Origin: Zasmidium citrigriseum
Lineage: Eukaryota; Ascomycota; Dothideomycetes; Mycosphaerellales; Mycosphaerellaceae
Length of the DNA: 64,000 bases
Reading direction: 5' to 3'
NCBI GenBank assembly: GCA_002786025.1
Contig: NHNW01000059.1
Coordinates: 62,001 to 126,000, forward strand
In this document: one piece after another, positions 1 through 10,348 of the stretch
Position numbering within the stretch: the first letter of the stretch is position 1
Layout of the letters: each line of letters starts with the position of its first letter
Notes under the pieces: model-generated
Databases searched by the model: none
The model's input: the letters and a program-made list of their open reading frames with translations, nothing else
Told to the model about the DNA's origin: nothing
Translations under genes and position numbers: made by a program

Positions 1-96
1 CTACTTCTAAACGTGGAGCTTGTCAACATCTCGCTCGAGAAGCAGGTTGATTGCCCTGCGCTAATACCGCCACAGTGAGCTTGCTTGAGACAGCTG

Positions 97-318
97 TCAT
101 GCCCAAGACTCGTCGTTGCTTCTCGCTTGTACCGCCCGGGCTCGCATGGTGCATATCAGCTGGAGAGCAGCAAAGAAATCGATGCCAGCGATCAGCATGT
201 AGCCAGAGTGAGGGATCGGGCTGTGATAAGCGTACTTGGCGATACCGCCATAGGGGCTGTATAACACCGCGAGCTTCCAGCGCAGATGCCGTCGAGTGCA
301 AGCACAAGAGTTCGCCAT
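97..318 (-). CDS. possible small membrane protein or terminal exon, unidentified
   Basis: An open frame of 73 codons from an ATG at 318 to a stop at 97. The last 58 codons have the C/G-rich third positions typical of real genes in this window. They encode a Tyr/Gly-rich stretch followed by a hydrophobic segment (about residues 44-60, around IAGIDFFAALQLIC) and a basic tail. I recognise no family. The start overlaps the start of the opposite-strand gene at 317, so at most one start is likely right. An alternative is that this is only the last exon of a gene whose upstream exon I cannot find; a possible acceptor lies near 275. Low confidence. Confidence 0.3.
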   Translation of the reverse strand: MANSCACTRRHLRWKLAVLYSPYGGIAKYAYHSPIPHSGYMLIAGIDFFAALQLICTMRARAVQARSNDESWA

Positions 319-708
319 GAGCTTCAACCCTCCCGAAGCAGTAGCTTTCATTCTCGCGGTCATAAGTGCGATACTTGCGTTTGGAGGCACAATGATTGCT
401 TTCAACCAGCTGGTCGTTGCCCGTCGACATTTCGACTTGGAATCTCAATCAAGAACGATGTCTACCGTCATTCAAGAAGAGCCAGACCGACACATCATTC
501 CGGAAGAGACAATCCATGAACATGGTAAGGGGTATATATCGAAGTTAACTCTTATCGGTCGTTGCTGACGATGAGTTCGATAGGCAACATCGAGTTGCAA
601 TCATGCTCAGTCATCGACTCGACTGAAGATAATGGCAAACCCAAGAGAGAGCATTCGGAGCTGGACAGCTGTGTTGGCGAAAGGACTGCTGCGGATACTG
701 CCCACTGA
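317..708 (+). CDS. small single-pass membrane protein, unidentified
   Basis: Model join(317..524, 584..708), 110 aa. Residues 8-30 form one hydrophobic helix (EAVAFILAVISAILAFGG), followed by an Arg/His-containing cytosolic-type segment and an acidic hydrophilic tail. The 59-bp intron has a GTAAGG donor and TAG acceptor, and splicing keeps the frame and removes an in-intron stop. No recognisable domain. A longer start at 296 would add seven residues (MQAQEFA). It runs convergent to the Zn2Cys6 gene at 741, with 32 bp between stop codons. Existence rests on codon use and the intron only. Confidence 0.42.
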
Positions 709-740
709 GGCCGGGCATCGATTGTCGATCGGTCGTGGTA

Positions 741-2868
741 TCAGGGAATAGAGTGCGTTGCAAACAGAGCCTGCCATTCATCATCAGAAGTCGGCCAGCC
801 TGAGTCCATCGTTCTGTTGAGCTCCGTTGCAGACATAGCCAGATAAGGAATATCGGCAAACAAAGAGCTCATCGCATCTGCCGAAGGCTCCTGTATCGAG
901 GATGGCAGGTAATCTCCGATCAATCCAGTCCGTTCGGGAGGCACAGCATCTCTCTTTCGCTCAACCTGCTTTGCTTTCATGGAAGATGATTTCTGATTCC
1001 ATGATGGTTCCATCCGATCAAGAGCAGCGAGCGCATGTCGGGCAACATTATGCTTCTCAGCCACCCGTCGAACAACGTCATGTGCCGTCTGTAGTGACGA
1101 ACGGATAGTCTCATGCAAGCTCTCGCAACGCGGCTCGTCCAGTGCTGGGACGAGGTGGTAAACACATTCGACCAAAGCAACAATGCTGAAATACCCCACC
1201 AGCCGTGAGAACGAGAACGCAGAAAAGAAGACAAGATGGGCGGTCATGACTTCCAGTGCTACTTCTGCGCTCAATCGTGTGGATTCTGGCGTAGTCGTGG
1301 CAGGCGGATGTAGTGGGCTGTGCCTGATGAGTGCTCGGACAAGACTGACGTTGGTAAAGATCATCAGCCGTCTGAACAGGCTGGTGTCGGAGACACCGTT
1401 GGCAGCGTCTTGCAGTAGGGTGTCGGAGTTCCATCGTAAGTGTGGTGGCAGTCGTCTCAGTATACTGACAGCTCGGGTATCTATGACTTCGATCTCTTCC
1501 CAGTCGCTGAGCTTGTTGGCGCTGACGGCGAAGAAGTTGTCCCAAATCATGCCCCAGAGCCTGCTAGCATCCACAAGTGCCTGAAGCCACGCCTCGGAGA
1601 ACTCGTCAACGGTATTTGAGGAAGCACTGGTGGACGATTGGTTGACTGGTCCCCGAAAGTCATCCACGGCAAAGTCGCTGTCTCGGATATGATACGGCAG
1701 TCCGCATTTTTGAGCCACACGTCGATCCAGATGGTACAGAATCCACCACAGTCGCTTTCGATCCAGGCGTTCTTTCGGGGATAAGTCAGACGGCCAGGCA
1801 TTTTGGTTATTCAGCTTCATCAGAGAAGCGAATTGATACGCCGAGACTACAGCTTGGGAGCTCGATCGAAGCAGCTCCACGAGAATGAGGTAGATGACAC
1901 TCAGCAGATGGAACTGGACAAGCTGTAGGTCCACCTTGCCCGAATATGCGAGTCGATGAGCCAGAAGACAGCCTTGGGAATAGAAGCACCATCCTGGTCT
2001 TGTGTTGTCATCTGATCCCGACGTGTATGCCTGTCCCATTGCAAGGACGTTCATGAGTAGGGCGATGGTGGAGAGGTGAGCTGCGTCCACCATGACCTCA
2101 CGGCGGGCGTGGCTGTAACCCAGGAAATGCAGAGTTTCGCGGAAGGAGTTCTGCATGGCGTGCGGATCCATCAAGGCGTAGCATAGTCCGGTGCACTCCA
2201 ATGAGTACTTCACGAGGTCCCAGAGAGTCGTTGGATTGGGTAGGGTTACGGGAACCTGACCTGGCTGAGAGATGGCTTGTGTTGGTTTGCTGCGAGACGA
2301 GGACAGCAACGCTAGCTGAGACGATAATGCGATGTTCTTCTCCAGCGTGGCAGGGTACTGAAAGACATTGGAAGCCTCTTGATCTCCATGGACAGTGGCC
2401 GAGTACTGAGAGAATGGCGGATTTTGTGGCATCAGCCGGGTCACTATGCGTTCGAGAGAAGCCACTTTTTGAGCGAGTTGATGTTCATTGCCACTTGGCA
2501 CCGACTCTCTATGTGAGCCATCTTCGTCTTGGTGTTCGCTGTCGTTCGACTGGATCTTTGGTCGTTTTCGCTTTGGTCCCCTCTGCTGCGGCTGAGTTGG
2601 ATACTCGCACGGCCGACCTCTCTCAGCACAGGTTTGGCAAGGAACCTCTCCCGAGCACTATATCAGCAGCAGTGAGCAAACCGGACTCATATCGATGTCT
2701 CTCTTCGTCCGGTCAAGAGACTCACTCGCACTTTCCGCCGCCGACAATTCGAGCTAACACACAGGTAAGCAATGGTCAAGATGCGGAGGAACACAGGACA
2801 GACCAAGCAATGGTTATGTATTCCTTCCTCTTCATTGGGTTGCTCCAAGTCTGCAGTGTCGACCTCAT
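741..2868 (-). CDS. Zn2Cys6 fungal-specific transcription factor
   Basis: Model complement(join(741..2657, 2726..2753, 2804..2868)), 669 aa. Two introns of 68 and 50 bp split the zinc cluster across three exons. Joined, they give ACSNCRRRKVRC ... PCQTCAERGRPC, with spacing C-x2-C-x6-C-x5-C-x2-C-x6-C at residues 22-48. A basic linker (RGPKRKRPK) and a heptad-like dimerisation stretch (QKVASLERIVTRL) follow. Residues of about 150-450 resemble the Fungal_trans middle-homology region, with the RLWWILYHLDRR segment characteristic of it. It is expected to bind CGG half-sites in the nucleus; its targets are unknown. The neighbouring SDR lies downstream-facing and could be a target, but nothing in the sequence shows it. 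An in-frame ATG 33 bp downstream (2835) is an alternative start. Confidence 0.88.
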
Positions 2869-3295
2869 CGTAGGAGCAAGACGAGAGCTGATGGAGTTGT
2901 GATGGAAATGGATGAAGATGCCGTTGTGGGAAGGAAGGAACATGCATGCATTAGTAAGCCTAGTGTAAAGTCTGCTGCACGTGAACATATTGGACTGCCC
3001 TTGATGTTCCGGTCGAAGTGGAAGATGCCTCTAGCGATCCCCAACTTCCTCGCGAGGGCCTAAGAGTACAACAACCCTCCTAATAGCTTAGAGTTGCGTG
3101 CTCTCGTGGAGAGGGCTACTCTTCCAAATTGAGCGGAAGAAGGAGGGTACCTCAAGATGCGAAGAGTACCTCTAATTGAGTGCGTTGATCCGACAACGCT
3201 ACATTAGCCATACAGTGGATACATTGATAAGACTCGCCGACGAATACAGCGTAGGGTCTCCTTGTCCTCTGGGCACCAAGCTCGAGCAATATCGA

Positions 3296-4499
3296 TCACT
3301 CCTCAAAATCCGTCGAAGTGATAACACCCTCCCACTCCTTCAGCGTCTCCAGCGTACGCTCAGCCTGCTCTTTAAGCTCCTGAAAAGCATCCTTGCCCAA
3401 TGGCAGCGTCAAAGGCACTTCCTTCCCTCTTCCCTTTGCAACGCCCTCCCTCCTCACCATATCGACCACAACACTACCCAAGCGCGCCGGATCGCCCGGC
3501 TCGTGCCCCAAAATATTACGGATCTCCGTTTTGTACTCTTCCACGAGCGATGCGTAGTGCGGCGAATCCGAAGGGAAGTGGTCTTTGGTCAGGAACTGCG
3601 TACGGAAGAGTCCGGGTTGGATGATGAGGCTTTGCAGGAAGTCTTCGGGCTCGAGTTCTTCCTGCAATGCTTCTGCCCAGCCTGATCGGACAATTCGTAA
3701 GTCTGCGCTATGAACATCTCAAGATATGTGAGGACAAAGGGAGAGCTTACGCGCGGTAGCCGCCTTGGACGAACTATATGCCCCGTTGCCCGCCTGTGCT
3801 GCGAGCGCATCTATCGAGTTGATCACGACATGTCGTCCGAATTTCTGCTCTCGCCAGTGCGGAATGATGGCTCTCGCAAGTCGCAAAGGCCCGAAGATAT
3901 TCGTCGTATATGTTTCGTTGACGGCAGAATTGCTGCGCCACGGCTACCTGTCAGTTCCTCTACTCAACCGGCTCATCGATCGACAAATGTCGATCAACTT
4001 ACTCCAATTCCTCCACGGTCGTGTACCGGGCTACACCGGCGTTTTGTACGAGCACGTCGACCTTCCCATGTAGCGCCATTGCGGCCTGCACTTTCGCATC
4101 GAGCTCATCGAACGGAGCTGTCACATCGAGCTCGAGAACATCAGCGCCTAGCCGCTGCAAACCTTCCAGCTCGTTCGCTCTTCGACCCGTGGCAATGGCG
4201 AGGTCACCGCGCGCTATGACGGCTTCGACGATGGCTTTACCGAGACCGGAAGAAGAGTTGCATCCTGTCACGAGCCAGACTAGCTGCGGGAGGGCAGCCT
4301 GGTCGGCTTGGAGGGTTGATGTAGGTGGTCGGCCGTAGGTGCCCCAGATGAGTAGACAGAGCGAAGCAGTAAGGATGAACGCCGCCTATTCTTGTTCTTG
4401 ACTTCAATTCGTATGGCAGCGACGGGTGGATTTTTCATGACTTACCACTGCTCCGATGATGGTCGTGGTCCGGTACAGTACGGGGGCGAATTTTGTCAT
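3296..4499 (-). CDS. membrane-anchored short-chain dehydrogenase/reductase
   Basis: Model complement(join(3296..3702, 3751..3932, 4003..4385, 4446..4499)), 341 aa, three introns of 48, 70 and 60 bp. Exon 1 and the start of exon 2 together make an N-terminal hydrophobic helix (TTTIIGAVAAFILTASLCLL, residues 11-30), so the enzyme is probably ER- or membrane-bound. The Rossmann nucleotide motif TGCNSSSGLGKA, the NAG motif (VQNAG) and the active-site stretch VINSIDALAAQAGNGAYSSSK (catalytic Ser, then YxxxK) identify the classical SDR superfamily. The substrate cannot be read from sequence. The acceptor of intron 2 was chosen at 3933 because it alone restores the frame and the NIFGPLRLARA helix typical of the family. 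Confidence 0.88.
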
Positions 4500-5265
4500 G
4501 GCGAGGGCCGTCTGCTAACCATTCAAGTGAGATAGAACGCTGTTGCTCGGTGATCAGAACGAATTTCTCGCTCTCGAGCGCAGGTAGCCCCATAAGTGAC
4601 TTGTTACTAGCACCAGGGAGGTAGCTCGTGACCCATGAATTTGAAGATAGAAGTCATTGTAGTTCCAGGCGAAGCATTCGTGGAACGTGGAAGACATCGA
4701 AACAGGTGCGGTGCCTTTTTGGGCGAATAATAAGCCATGAGTCAGTGCTGGCCGCGGGGCGGGCGGTGCCCAAACGAGCATATGCTTTCAGTCCTTCCAT
4801 GTCCTGGCCCCTGGGGGAAGTTTGCAAAGCTGAGCAGGTGGAAATCTCTCCTGCACGTGTTCCAGATGACGGTCAACATGCACCCGAAATCTTGGGGAGA
4901 ACGGAACGGAGACATCCTCATCGCATCGGGCGCTCCTTGATCGTCGGCCGGATTATGTAAGGCATGTTCTCGCTTTGATGATGGTTGGGTCGTGGCAAGA
5001 TGTCTTTGCAGTTGTGGCAGCTGCTTTGCACGAAACATGTTAAGATGTCGCTACTACATGTGTCCCCAGGAGGCATCCACGGACGTGAAATATGAGCCAG
5101 TCTCGCGGTATGGACAACTCCATGCCCCTTGGTGTTCAGAAACCTCATGGCGGAGCCAGTCGTGCCTGCTATCAAACATGCGCTAATCGCATCCCTTGGC
5201 CGTGCAAATATGTGCCTGTGTATCCGAGTATCCGAGTAGACGTGCTCCTCCTAGGCTGGACGTGA
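4500..5265. other. intergenic, no gene seen
   Basis: About 770 bp upstream of the SDR gene. Reading frames here are short, lack consistent codon bias and match no family that I recognise. The stretch presumably holds the SDR promoter. A CACGTG hexamer occurs near 4853, but one such site is expected by chance every few kilobases. Confidence 0.5.
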
Positions 5266-5278
5266 CTATAGGGTCAGC

Positions 5279-5632
5279 TCACTGAAACAGTATGAACAGG
5301 TGAAGGGGTCGTTTTGCAGTCCGAACGGTCTCCAGGTTCTCAACTGTTGATGTGTAGCCATCGACAACTGCGGTGGCATGCGAGATGCAGGACGTTTGTG
5401 AGATCTGGTCGTCGTCTTCTGTGCGGTGCTCGTTGTCTTCCAGTCGTTGTATTTCCTTAAATCTGCCAGTGTCAGCTGCGGAGGTCGTTGTGCCGGCGAT
5501 GAAGCAGTGCCTGTGATCACAGCAAGAGCATTTTTTCGAAATGTTGTAGAGCCGCGTACGAGGTATGATGGCAGAAAGACGGGTAGAGAGGTCGGGGATG
5601 AATCTGTTGGCTCTGGGGCATGATCCTAGCAT
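5279..5632 (-). CDS. unidentified ORF, 117 aa
   Basis: A single-exon frame starting at an ATG at 5632. Third positions are C/G-rich over the first 50 codons, which include a small cysteine group (KKCSCCDHRHC) followed by an acidic, Gln/Thr-rich half. There is no signal peptide and no recognisable domain. It could be a genuine orphan, or chance. It lies 300 bp downstream of the secreted-protein gene that ends at 5959, on the same strand. Low confidence. Confidence 0.28.
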   Translation of the reverse strand: MLGSCPRANRFIPDLSTRLSAIIPRTRLYNISKKCSCCDHRHCFIAGTTTSAADTGRFKEIQRLEDNEHRTEDDDQISQTSCISHATAVVDGYTSTVENLETVRTAKRPLHLFILFQ

Positions 5633-5958
5633 GTATTTCTCGGAAGCGCTGTACCGCTGTTATCGACACGGATATCTCGGCGTGTGTTACGCCAGCGCGA
5701 TTGCGCGTTCAATCGCGACTGCCGCTCTTTAAACCTCCAAAATATACATCACGCCGCCCTCCTGTCATTCCAAGCCTCTTTCTATGCGAAATGGTCGCTT
5801 TTCCATACTCTGCTGCAAAACTGGCACAGCTGTCGCGGAGAAACCGGATACGAGGCGACGCGTGTCTGTGCGACTCCTTCGCTAACCACCGGCTTGGACC
5901 TGCTTCGGAAATGACCTGGTACGGATTCAAACAACGCCCGACAACGAGAAGGGCGAAA

Positions 5959-6302
5959 TCAAGGCTGGCAGGTCACCTGGGCGTAGTTGTTCGGGTCGTT
6001 CTCGAGGATGTAATAACAGTTGTTCTTGGTCCCGCTGCACTGCTTGGAATCAGCATCCGGAATGCGATGCAGCCAAAGAGGATACTCACGAATGTATCGC
6101 ATGCGCAGTTCCAACCCAGAAAACTTCCGGTGCTTCCATAGCAGAATCCACAGTTTGCTTTCACGCCTCCTGTCGACCTGCAGGACGAAAAGGTCGTGAT
6201 CGGTCGGTATTGTCGTGTGAGGGCGTTTGCGACATCTGGAGCCTGATCGGCGGCGAATACGCACGCGATGAGCGCGAGGAAAAGGGCGATTATCCGGAAC
6301 AT
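5959..6302 (-). CDS. small secreted cysteine-rich protein (effector-like)
   Basis: Model complement(join(5959..6042, 6090..6302)), 98 aa, with one 47-bp intron (GTGAGT donor, AAG acceptor). Residues 1-18 are a clear signal peptide (basic R3, hydrophobic IIALFLALIACVFA). The mature part of about 80 residues has eight cysteines, at 41, 51, 54, 66, 68, 73, 80 and 96, enough for four disulphides, and no transmembrane segment. Size, secretion and cysteine content fit a fungal apoplastic effector or small wall-active protein. I do not recognise the family. It lacks the CWxxxC motif of the 13.6-17.2 kb cluster, so it is not an obvious member. The function is inferred only from its general type. Confidence 0.78.
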
Positions 6303-6978
6303 GGTGAGGTATGTGAGGGAGTGTTGTTCAGGACGACGAGGCGAGGTGGAGGTGGATGAATGATGACCAGAAGTCGGAGCTGGATCGTACTAATGCACAT
6401 TCCTTCGTACCGCGGGAAGACAGGGCGCTCACTTCATTGGATCTGTGCAAGTCGCAACGGTCGCTTGGCACTCAGGTCGCCCGTCTTGGCTCCGGACAAC
6501 AATACACGCAAGATGAGGCAGTGCAAACCCTTGGCGATGCCTCCTATACGCGCAAAGACCATCGAACAAAGCAGTCTGTATGACAGGGTACTGCTATAGG
6601 GTGATTTGGCGACCAGGAATTGCAACAACCGTCTCCCAGAGCAACTTGAAAGAGATCGAATTTTGTGGATTGCTGCATACCGAATTAGACAAGCCTCGCA
6701 CTATCCCCAGGTGGGCAGCCAAGACCCCTGATCTAGCGCGGAACTTCTCCTCGTACGGTTGTGGGTGGCCAGATCGACACGATGCTCGCGCTTGGTGCCA
6801 GGAATCCTTCGGCGCCCGCGTGAAGAGCGCAGCCGCGGATTGGTGCCAGAAGATTGGCGCCACTGCACACACCTGTCGTCGACAACACCTCCTTCTTCAT
6901 CCGCATGTTCTAACACCATCTACACCATCTGCCAGGACATCGGCACCATCGGAGCGGGCGGAAGAGCACAATATTATC
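6303..6978. other. divergent intergenic region
   Basis: About 675 bp between the divergent starts of the secreted protein (6302, minus) and GH76 (6979, plus). It should contain both promoters. Open frames here have no coding bias that I trust; the frame that runs into GH76 from 6580 is upstream read-through, not a longer protein. Confidence 0.5.
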
Positions 6979-8541
6979 ATGAAGGCGACATCAATATTTA
7001 CGAGCGTCTTGCTCGCGGCGGGCTCAACATCCGCCATCGACCTGAACCTGGACGACCCGGAGTCGATTAAGAGCGCCGCGAGAACCGCCGCCGATGGAAT
7101 GATGAAGTGGTATAGTGGCAACGAGACCGGCGGAATCCCAGGTCTTCTTCCAGGTCCCTTTTACTGGTGGGAAGCAGGCGCCATGTTTGGATCTTTAATC
7201 GACTACTGGTATTACACGGGAGACGAATCTTACAACGACGTGGTGACGGAGGCGCTGTTATTCCAAGTTGGCCCAGACAACGACTACATGCCGCCGAATC
7301 AATCAAAATCGCTCGGAAATGACGATCAGGCGTTCTGGGGCATTGCAGGTGAGGATTTGAGGGTGGCGAAAGATGGGTTTTCGGACTGATGTGTGAGCAG
7401 CGTTGACCGCGGCGGAGACGAACTTCCCAAATCCACCATCAGGATCGCCAGGGTGGCTTGCGCTGGCTCAGGCGGTGTATAACACGCAGAAGGCTCGATG
7501 GGACGATACCTCGTGCAACGGAGGTCTCAAGTGGCAAATCTTCACATTCAACAACGGTACAGAACCTGTGCCTCACTTTCTCGAGATGTGAGCTGACATG
7601 ACGAAGGTTACAACTACAAGAACGCTATTTCCAATGGATGTTTCTTCAATTTGGCGGCCCGATTGGCCATGTATACTGGAAACTCTTCTTATTCCGACTG
7701 GGCCGATAAAATGTGGGACTGGTCTCGCTCAGTTGGACTCGTCAGCGACAGCTATCTCGTCTATGATGGTACAGATGACAATCTGGATTGCAAGGAGCTC
7801 AACCATCTGCAGTGGTCTTACAACGCGGGAGTCTATCTCTACGGCGCTGCCACGATGTGGAACCTTGTAAGTTTTCCAGCTTCTCGGAACATGGGCACTT
7901 TTAAACTAATATTCGCCACCAGACCGACGGGCAAGCACGAGCAGACTGGGAACAGCGCACGAATGGCCTCCTGGACGCCGCAATCCGAATCTTCTTCTAT
8001 CCCAACTCGACCATGTACGAAGTAGCATGCGAGCCCTCTCACAACTGCAACATCGATCAGCAGACTTTCAAAGCCTATCTCTCCCGATGGATGGCTGCGT
8101 CGACCAAGGTGGCTCCGTTCACGAAGGACAAAATCCTGCCCCTCCTGGCCGCATCGGCCGAAGCAGCTGCAAAATCCGTACGTCTTCTCATCCCCTCTCG
8201 CCTCAATGCCTCATACTAATACTTCGTAGTGCACTGGCGGTGATGACGGAGTCACCTGCGGAACCTCTTGGGCAACGGGTACTTGGGACGGGGCTTTTGG
8301 CGTTGGCCAACAGATGAACGCCCTTGAAGTCTTCCAGTCCAATCTGATCTCCAGCGCCAAGGGTCCTGTTGGCAATGGCACCGGTGGTACATCCCAGGGC
8401 GATCCCAATGCTGGATCGGATAGCAGTGATAACCCCATCACGTACAATGCTATTACGACTGGAGATCGCGCTGGTGCGGGCATTTTGACCGCGCTGGTGT
8501 TGGTGGGGATGGTTGGTGGTGGATACTGGATTGTGACTTAA
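6979..8541 (+). CDS. GH76 GPI-anchored mannosidase/transglycosidase, Dcw1/Dfg5 type
   Basis: Model join(6979..7348, 7401..7556, 7607..7866, 7923..8177, 8230..8541), 450 aa, four introns of 50-56 bp. The start was set at the ATG beginning an 18-residue signal peptide ([18 protein letters not shown]). Family hallmarks are [10 protein letters not shown], the paired catalytic aspartates in NDDQAFWG, and [14 protein letters not shown]. The C-terminus is a small linker plus a hydrophobic tail (residues 425-450, [17 protein letters not shown]), a GPI-attachment signal. Dcw1/Dfg5 enzymes act at the plasma membrane, cutting GPI glycans and cross-linking GPI proteins into the wall. That role is from family knowledge, not shown here. 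Two GPI-anchored substrates-in-principle lie at 47.2 and 59.5 kb. Confidence 0.92.
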
Positions 8542-9100
8542 GATGTGGATGGGATCTGGGGTTGAAGGAAGATCTGAGGCTTTGTATGGCGCCTTGAATT
8601 CAAGTGGGATGAGGAGGATCTGTCACGATATATGCCAAGGTTGAGCACTTGAAGCTCGAAACGGAATGGGCGTTGAGAGATATCGCGGCCATTTGTGGCA
8701 TATCTCCCTCAATTGGGAGTGGAGGCGTTGTTGAGAATATGTTCACTTGCATTTACAACGGCTGGCGAGGAAATCGTAATACAGGCACACTGTCCAGACA
8801 GATGGCGGCAGCGGCATCGACTGAAGAGCAGGTAGAAATAGCTTGCAGTCAAGCAATACGTCCATTGCACGGCATGAACTTTCTTCAAAGCGTACGTTGG
8901 TGAATTATGAGACCGTGAGATGGTGACTCGGGGGTGTAGTAAAAAGGTTCTGTCGTTCTTGATATATTACTTCTGAACGCACAAAAGCAAGGCTGTCAAA
9001 GTGGACACGCCCTGTGGTATCTCAATTCTCAATATCTCAACGCCCTCTCATGCCTCTCACAGCACCATGTAGAGCATCCTCCTTCCTTCCTCCGGCCACT
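8542..9100. other. convergent 3' intergenic, no gene seen
   Basis: About 560 bp between the stops of GH76 and IDI1. It is expected to hold both 3' UTRs. I see no conserved frame or RNA gene. Confidence 0.5.
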
Positions 9101-9985
9101 CTACAACATCCTCCTCAACTGCGTTTCCCCCTTATACTTCTCCAACCCACCATCAAGATGCTCCCACCACTCAAAAAGCATACTCTGACAAATCAACTTA
9201 AACCACGGCGTAAACTTCAGTTCCGGATCCTGAAACAACTCCTTCAACTCCTCCGCACTGACATACTTGGTCGCCTGCACCTCATTCGGATTGACATTGA
9301 GATCCACATCCGCCTTGATGAAGAGGATATAATCGATTTCATGCTCGCCCCACTTGCCATCGCTGGGCGCGAGGTAGTGTATCCGCGTCAGGAAGTCGAA
9401 ATTCTCGAGCGGGACTTGCTCTTTCTTGATGCCGAGTTCTTGGTCTAGTTTTCGCTGGGCTGCGCGCTTGACGCCCATGATGGCCGCGTCGAGGGTTGAG
9501 CCTGTTTCGCCGGGGATTCCTAGGGGGTGCGAACAGCAGGTATTCGTCCAGAGATCCGGGAAGGTGATTTTCTCGCTCGCGCGCTGTTGCAACAGCAATC
9601 TATTCTGCGAGTCGAAGAGGAAAACGGAAAAAGCGCGGTGAAGGAGGCCTTTGTTTATATTCTCCATGAGATGGCAGACTTTTTTGCTGGCGCTGCCAAT
9701 GGGGGTGTCGTTTTCGTCGAGCACGATGCAGACTTCGTCCATCAGGCGGATTTGCTCTTCGTCGTAGCCGGCCAGGTCAGCGTCGTTTGTTGAGGAGGGG
9801 TCGGGGCGTTGGGTTTGGTGGACCAGTTGGGTGTTGATTTCGGGGAAGAGGCGGAGGATGTTGCTGGCCGAGGACGGCGGCGCCTCGGTCATGGTGGTCG
9901 TTGTGCTCATGGCGGTGGTGGTAGTAAGAGAGTGTTGTGGTTGAGGAGGAGGTGTTTTGATGGTGGGCGGAAAATGGGGCGACAT
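9101..9985 (-). CDS. IDI1: isopentenyl-diphosphate delta-isomerase
   Basis: Single exon, 294 aa from the ATG at 9985; a second ATG at 9910 would give 269 aa and begins a run of Thr codons just before the conserved part. The Nudix-type type-I IPP isomerase signature is plain: the catalytic cysteine in TNTCCSHPL, the acidic metal-site stretch [12 protein letters not shown], and the catalytic glutamate in [11 protein letters not shown]. The enzyme interconverts IPP and DMAPP, feeding sterols, prenylated proteins, dolichol and terpenes. It is divergent to MCM4 with about 360 bp between starts. The last residues RRML are not a standard peroxisomal signal. Confidence 0.96.
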   Translation of the reverse strand: MSPHFPPTIKTPPPQPQHSLTTTTAMSTTTTMTEAPPSSASNILRLFPEINTQLVHQTQRPDPSSTNDADLAGYDEEQIRLMDEVCIVLDENDTPIGSASKKVCHLMENINKGLLHRAFSVFLFDSQNRLLLQQRASEKITFPDLWTNTCCSHPLGIPGETGSTLDAAIMGVKRAAQRKLDQELGIKKEQVPLENFDFLTRIHYLAPSDGKWGEHEIDYILFIKADVDLNVNPNEVQATKYVSAEELKELFQDPELKFTPWFKLICQSMLFEWWEHLDGGLEKYKGETQLRRML

Positions 9986-10348
9986 TCAATGCGAAAGTCC
10001 CCTGTAGCTGCAGGAACAAAGCCAGAATCCCTGCCAACTCAAATAATCGTAGTCAGCAGATCACGTGACTAGCATCTGAAGAACACGTCGACAGGGAAAG
10101 AGCGAAGTAAATGAGATTGATTCAGAGAACCTGAAAAGGACTCCGAGAGCTTATGATACTGTAAATACGTCGCATTAGTATATCTGCAAAGAGAGAGGAT
10201 AATCGGCGTCTTCCCCGTCTGGTCAGCAATTTGTCGCGAGGTCAACGCGTCGCGTTTGCAGCACTTTACGCGCTCTGGCCATCCCACTTCGACTTCTTCG
10301 CGCTGCACATCCACCACCACCAATACTCTACACACACACTCGCCCAAC
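9986..10348. promoter_or_regulatory. bidirectional promoter IDI1 / MCM4
   Basis: A 363-bp spacer between divergent starts. It contains an 8-bp palindrome TCACGTGA at 10061-10068, an E-box core of the kind bound by bHLH factors. No MluI-cell-cycle box (ACGCGT) cluster stands out apart from AACGCGTCG near 10244. Binding is not shown. Confidence 0.5.

Noticed and set aside
6580..6978. Longer N-terminus for GH76
   Set aside because: The signal peptide starts at 6979; upstream residues are promoter read-through.
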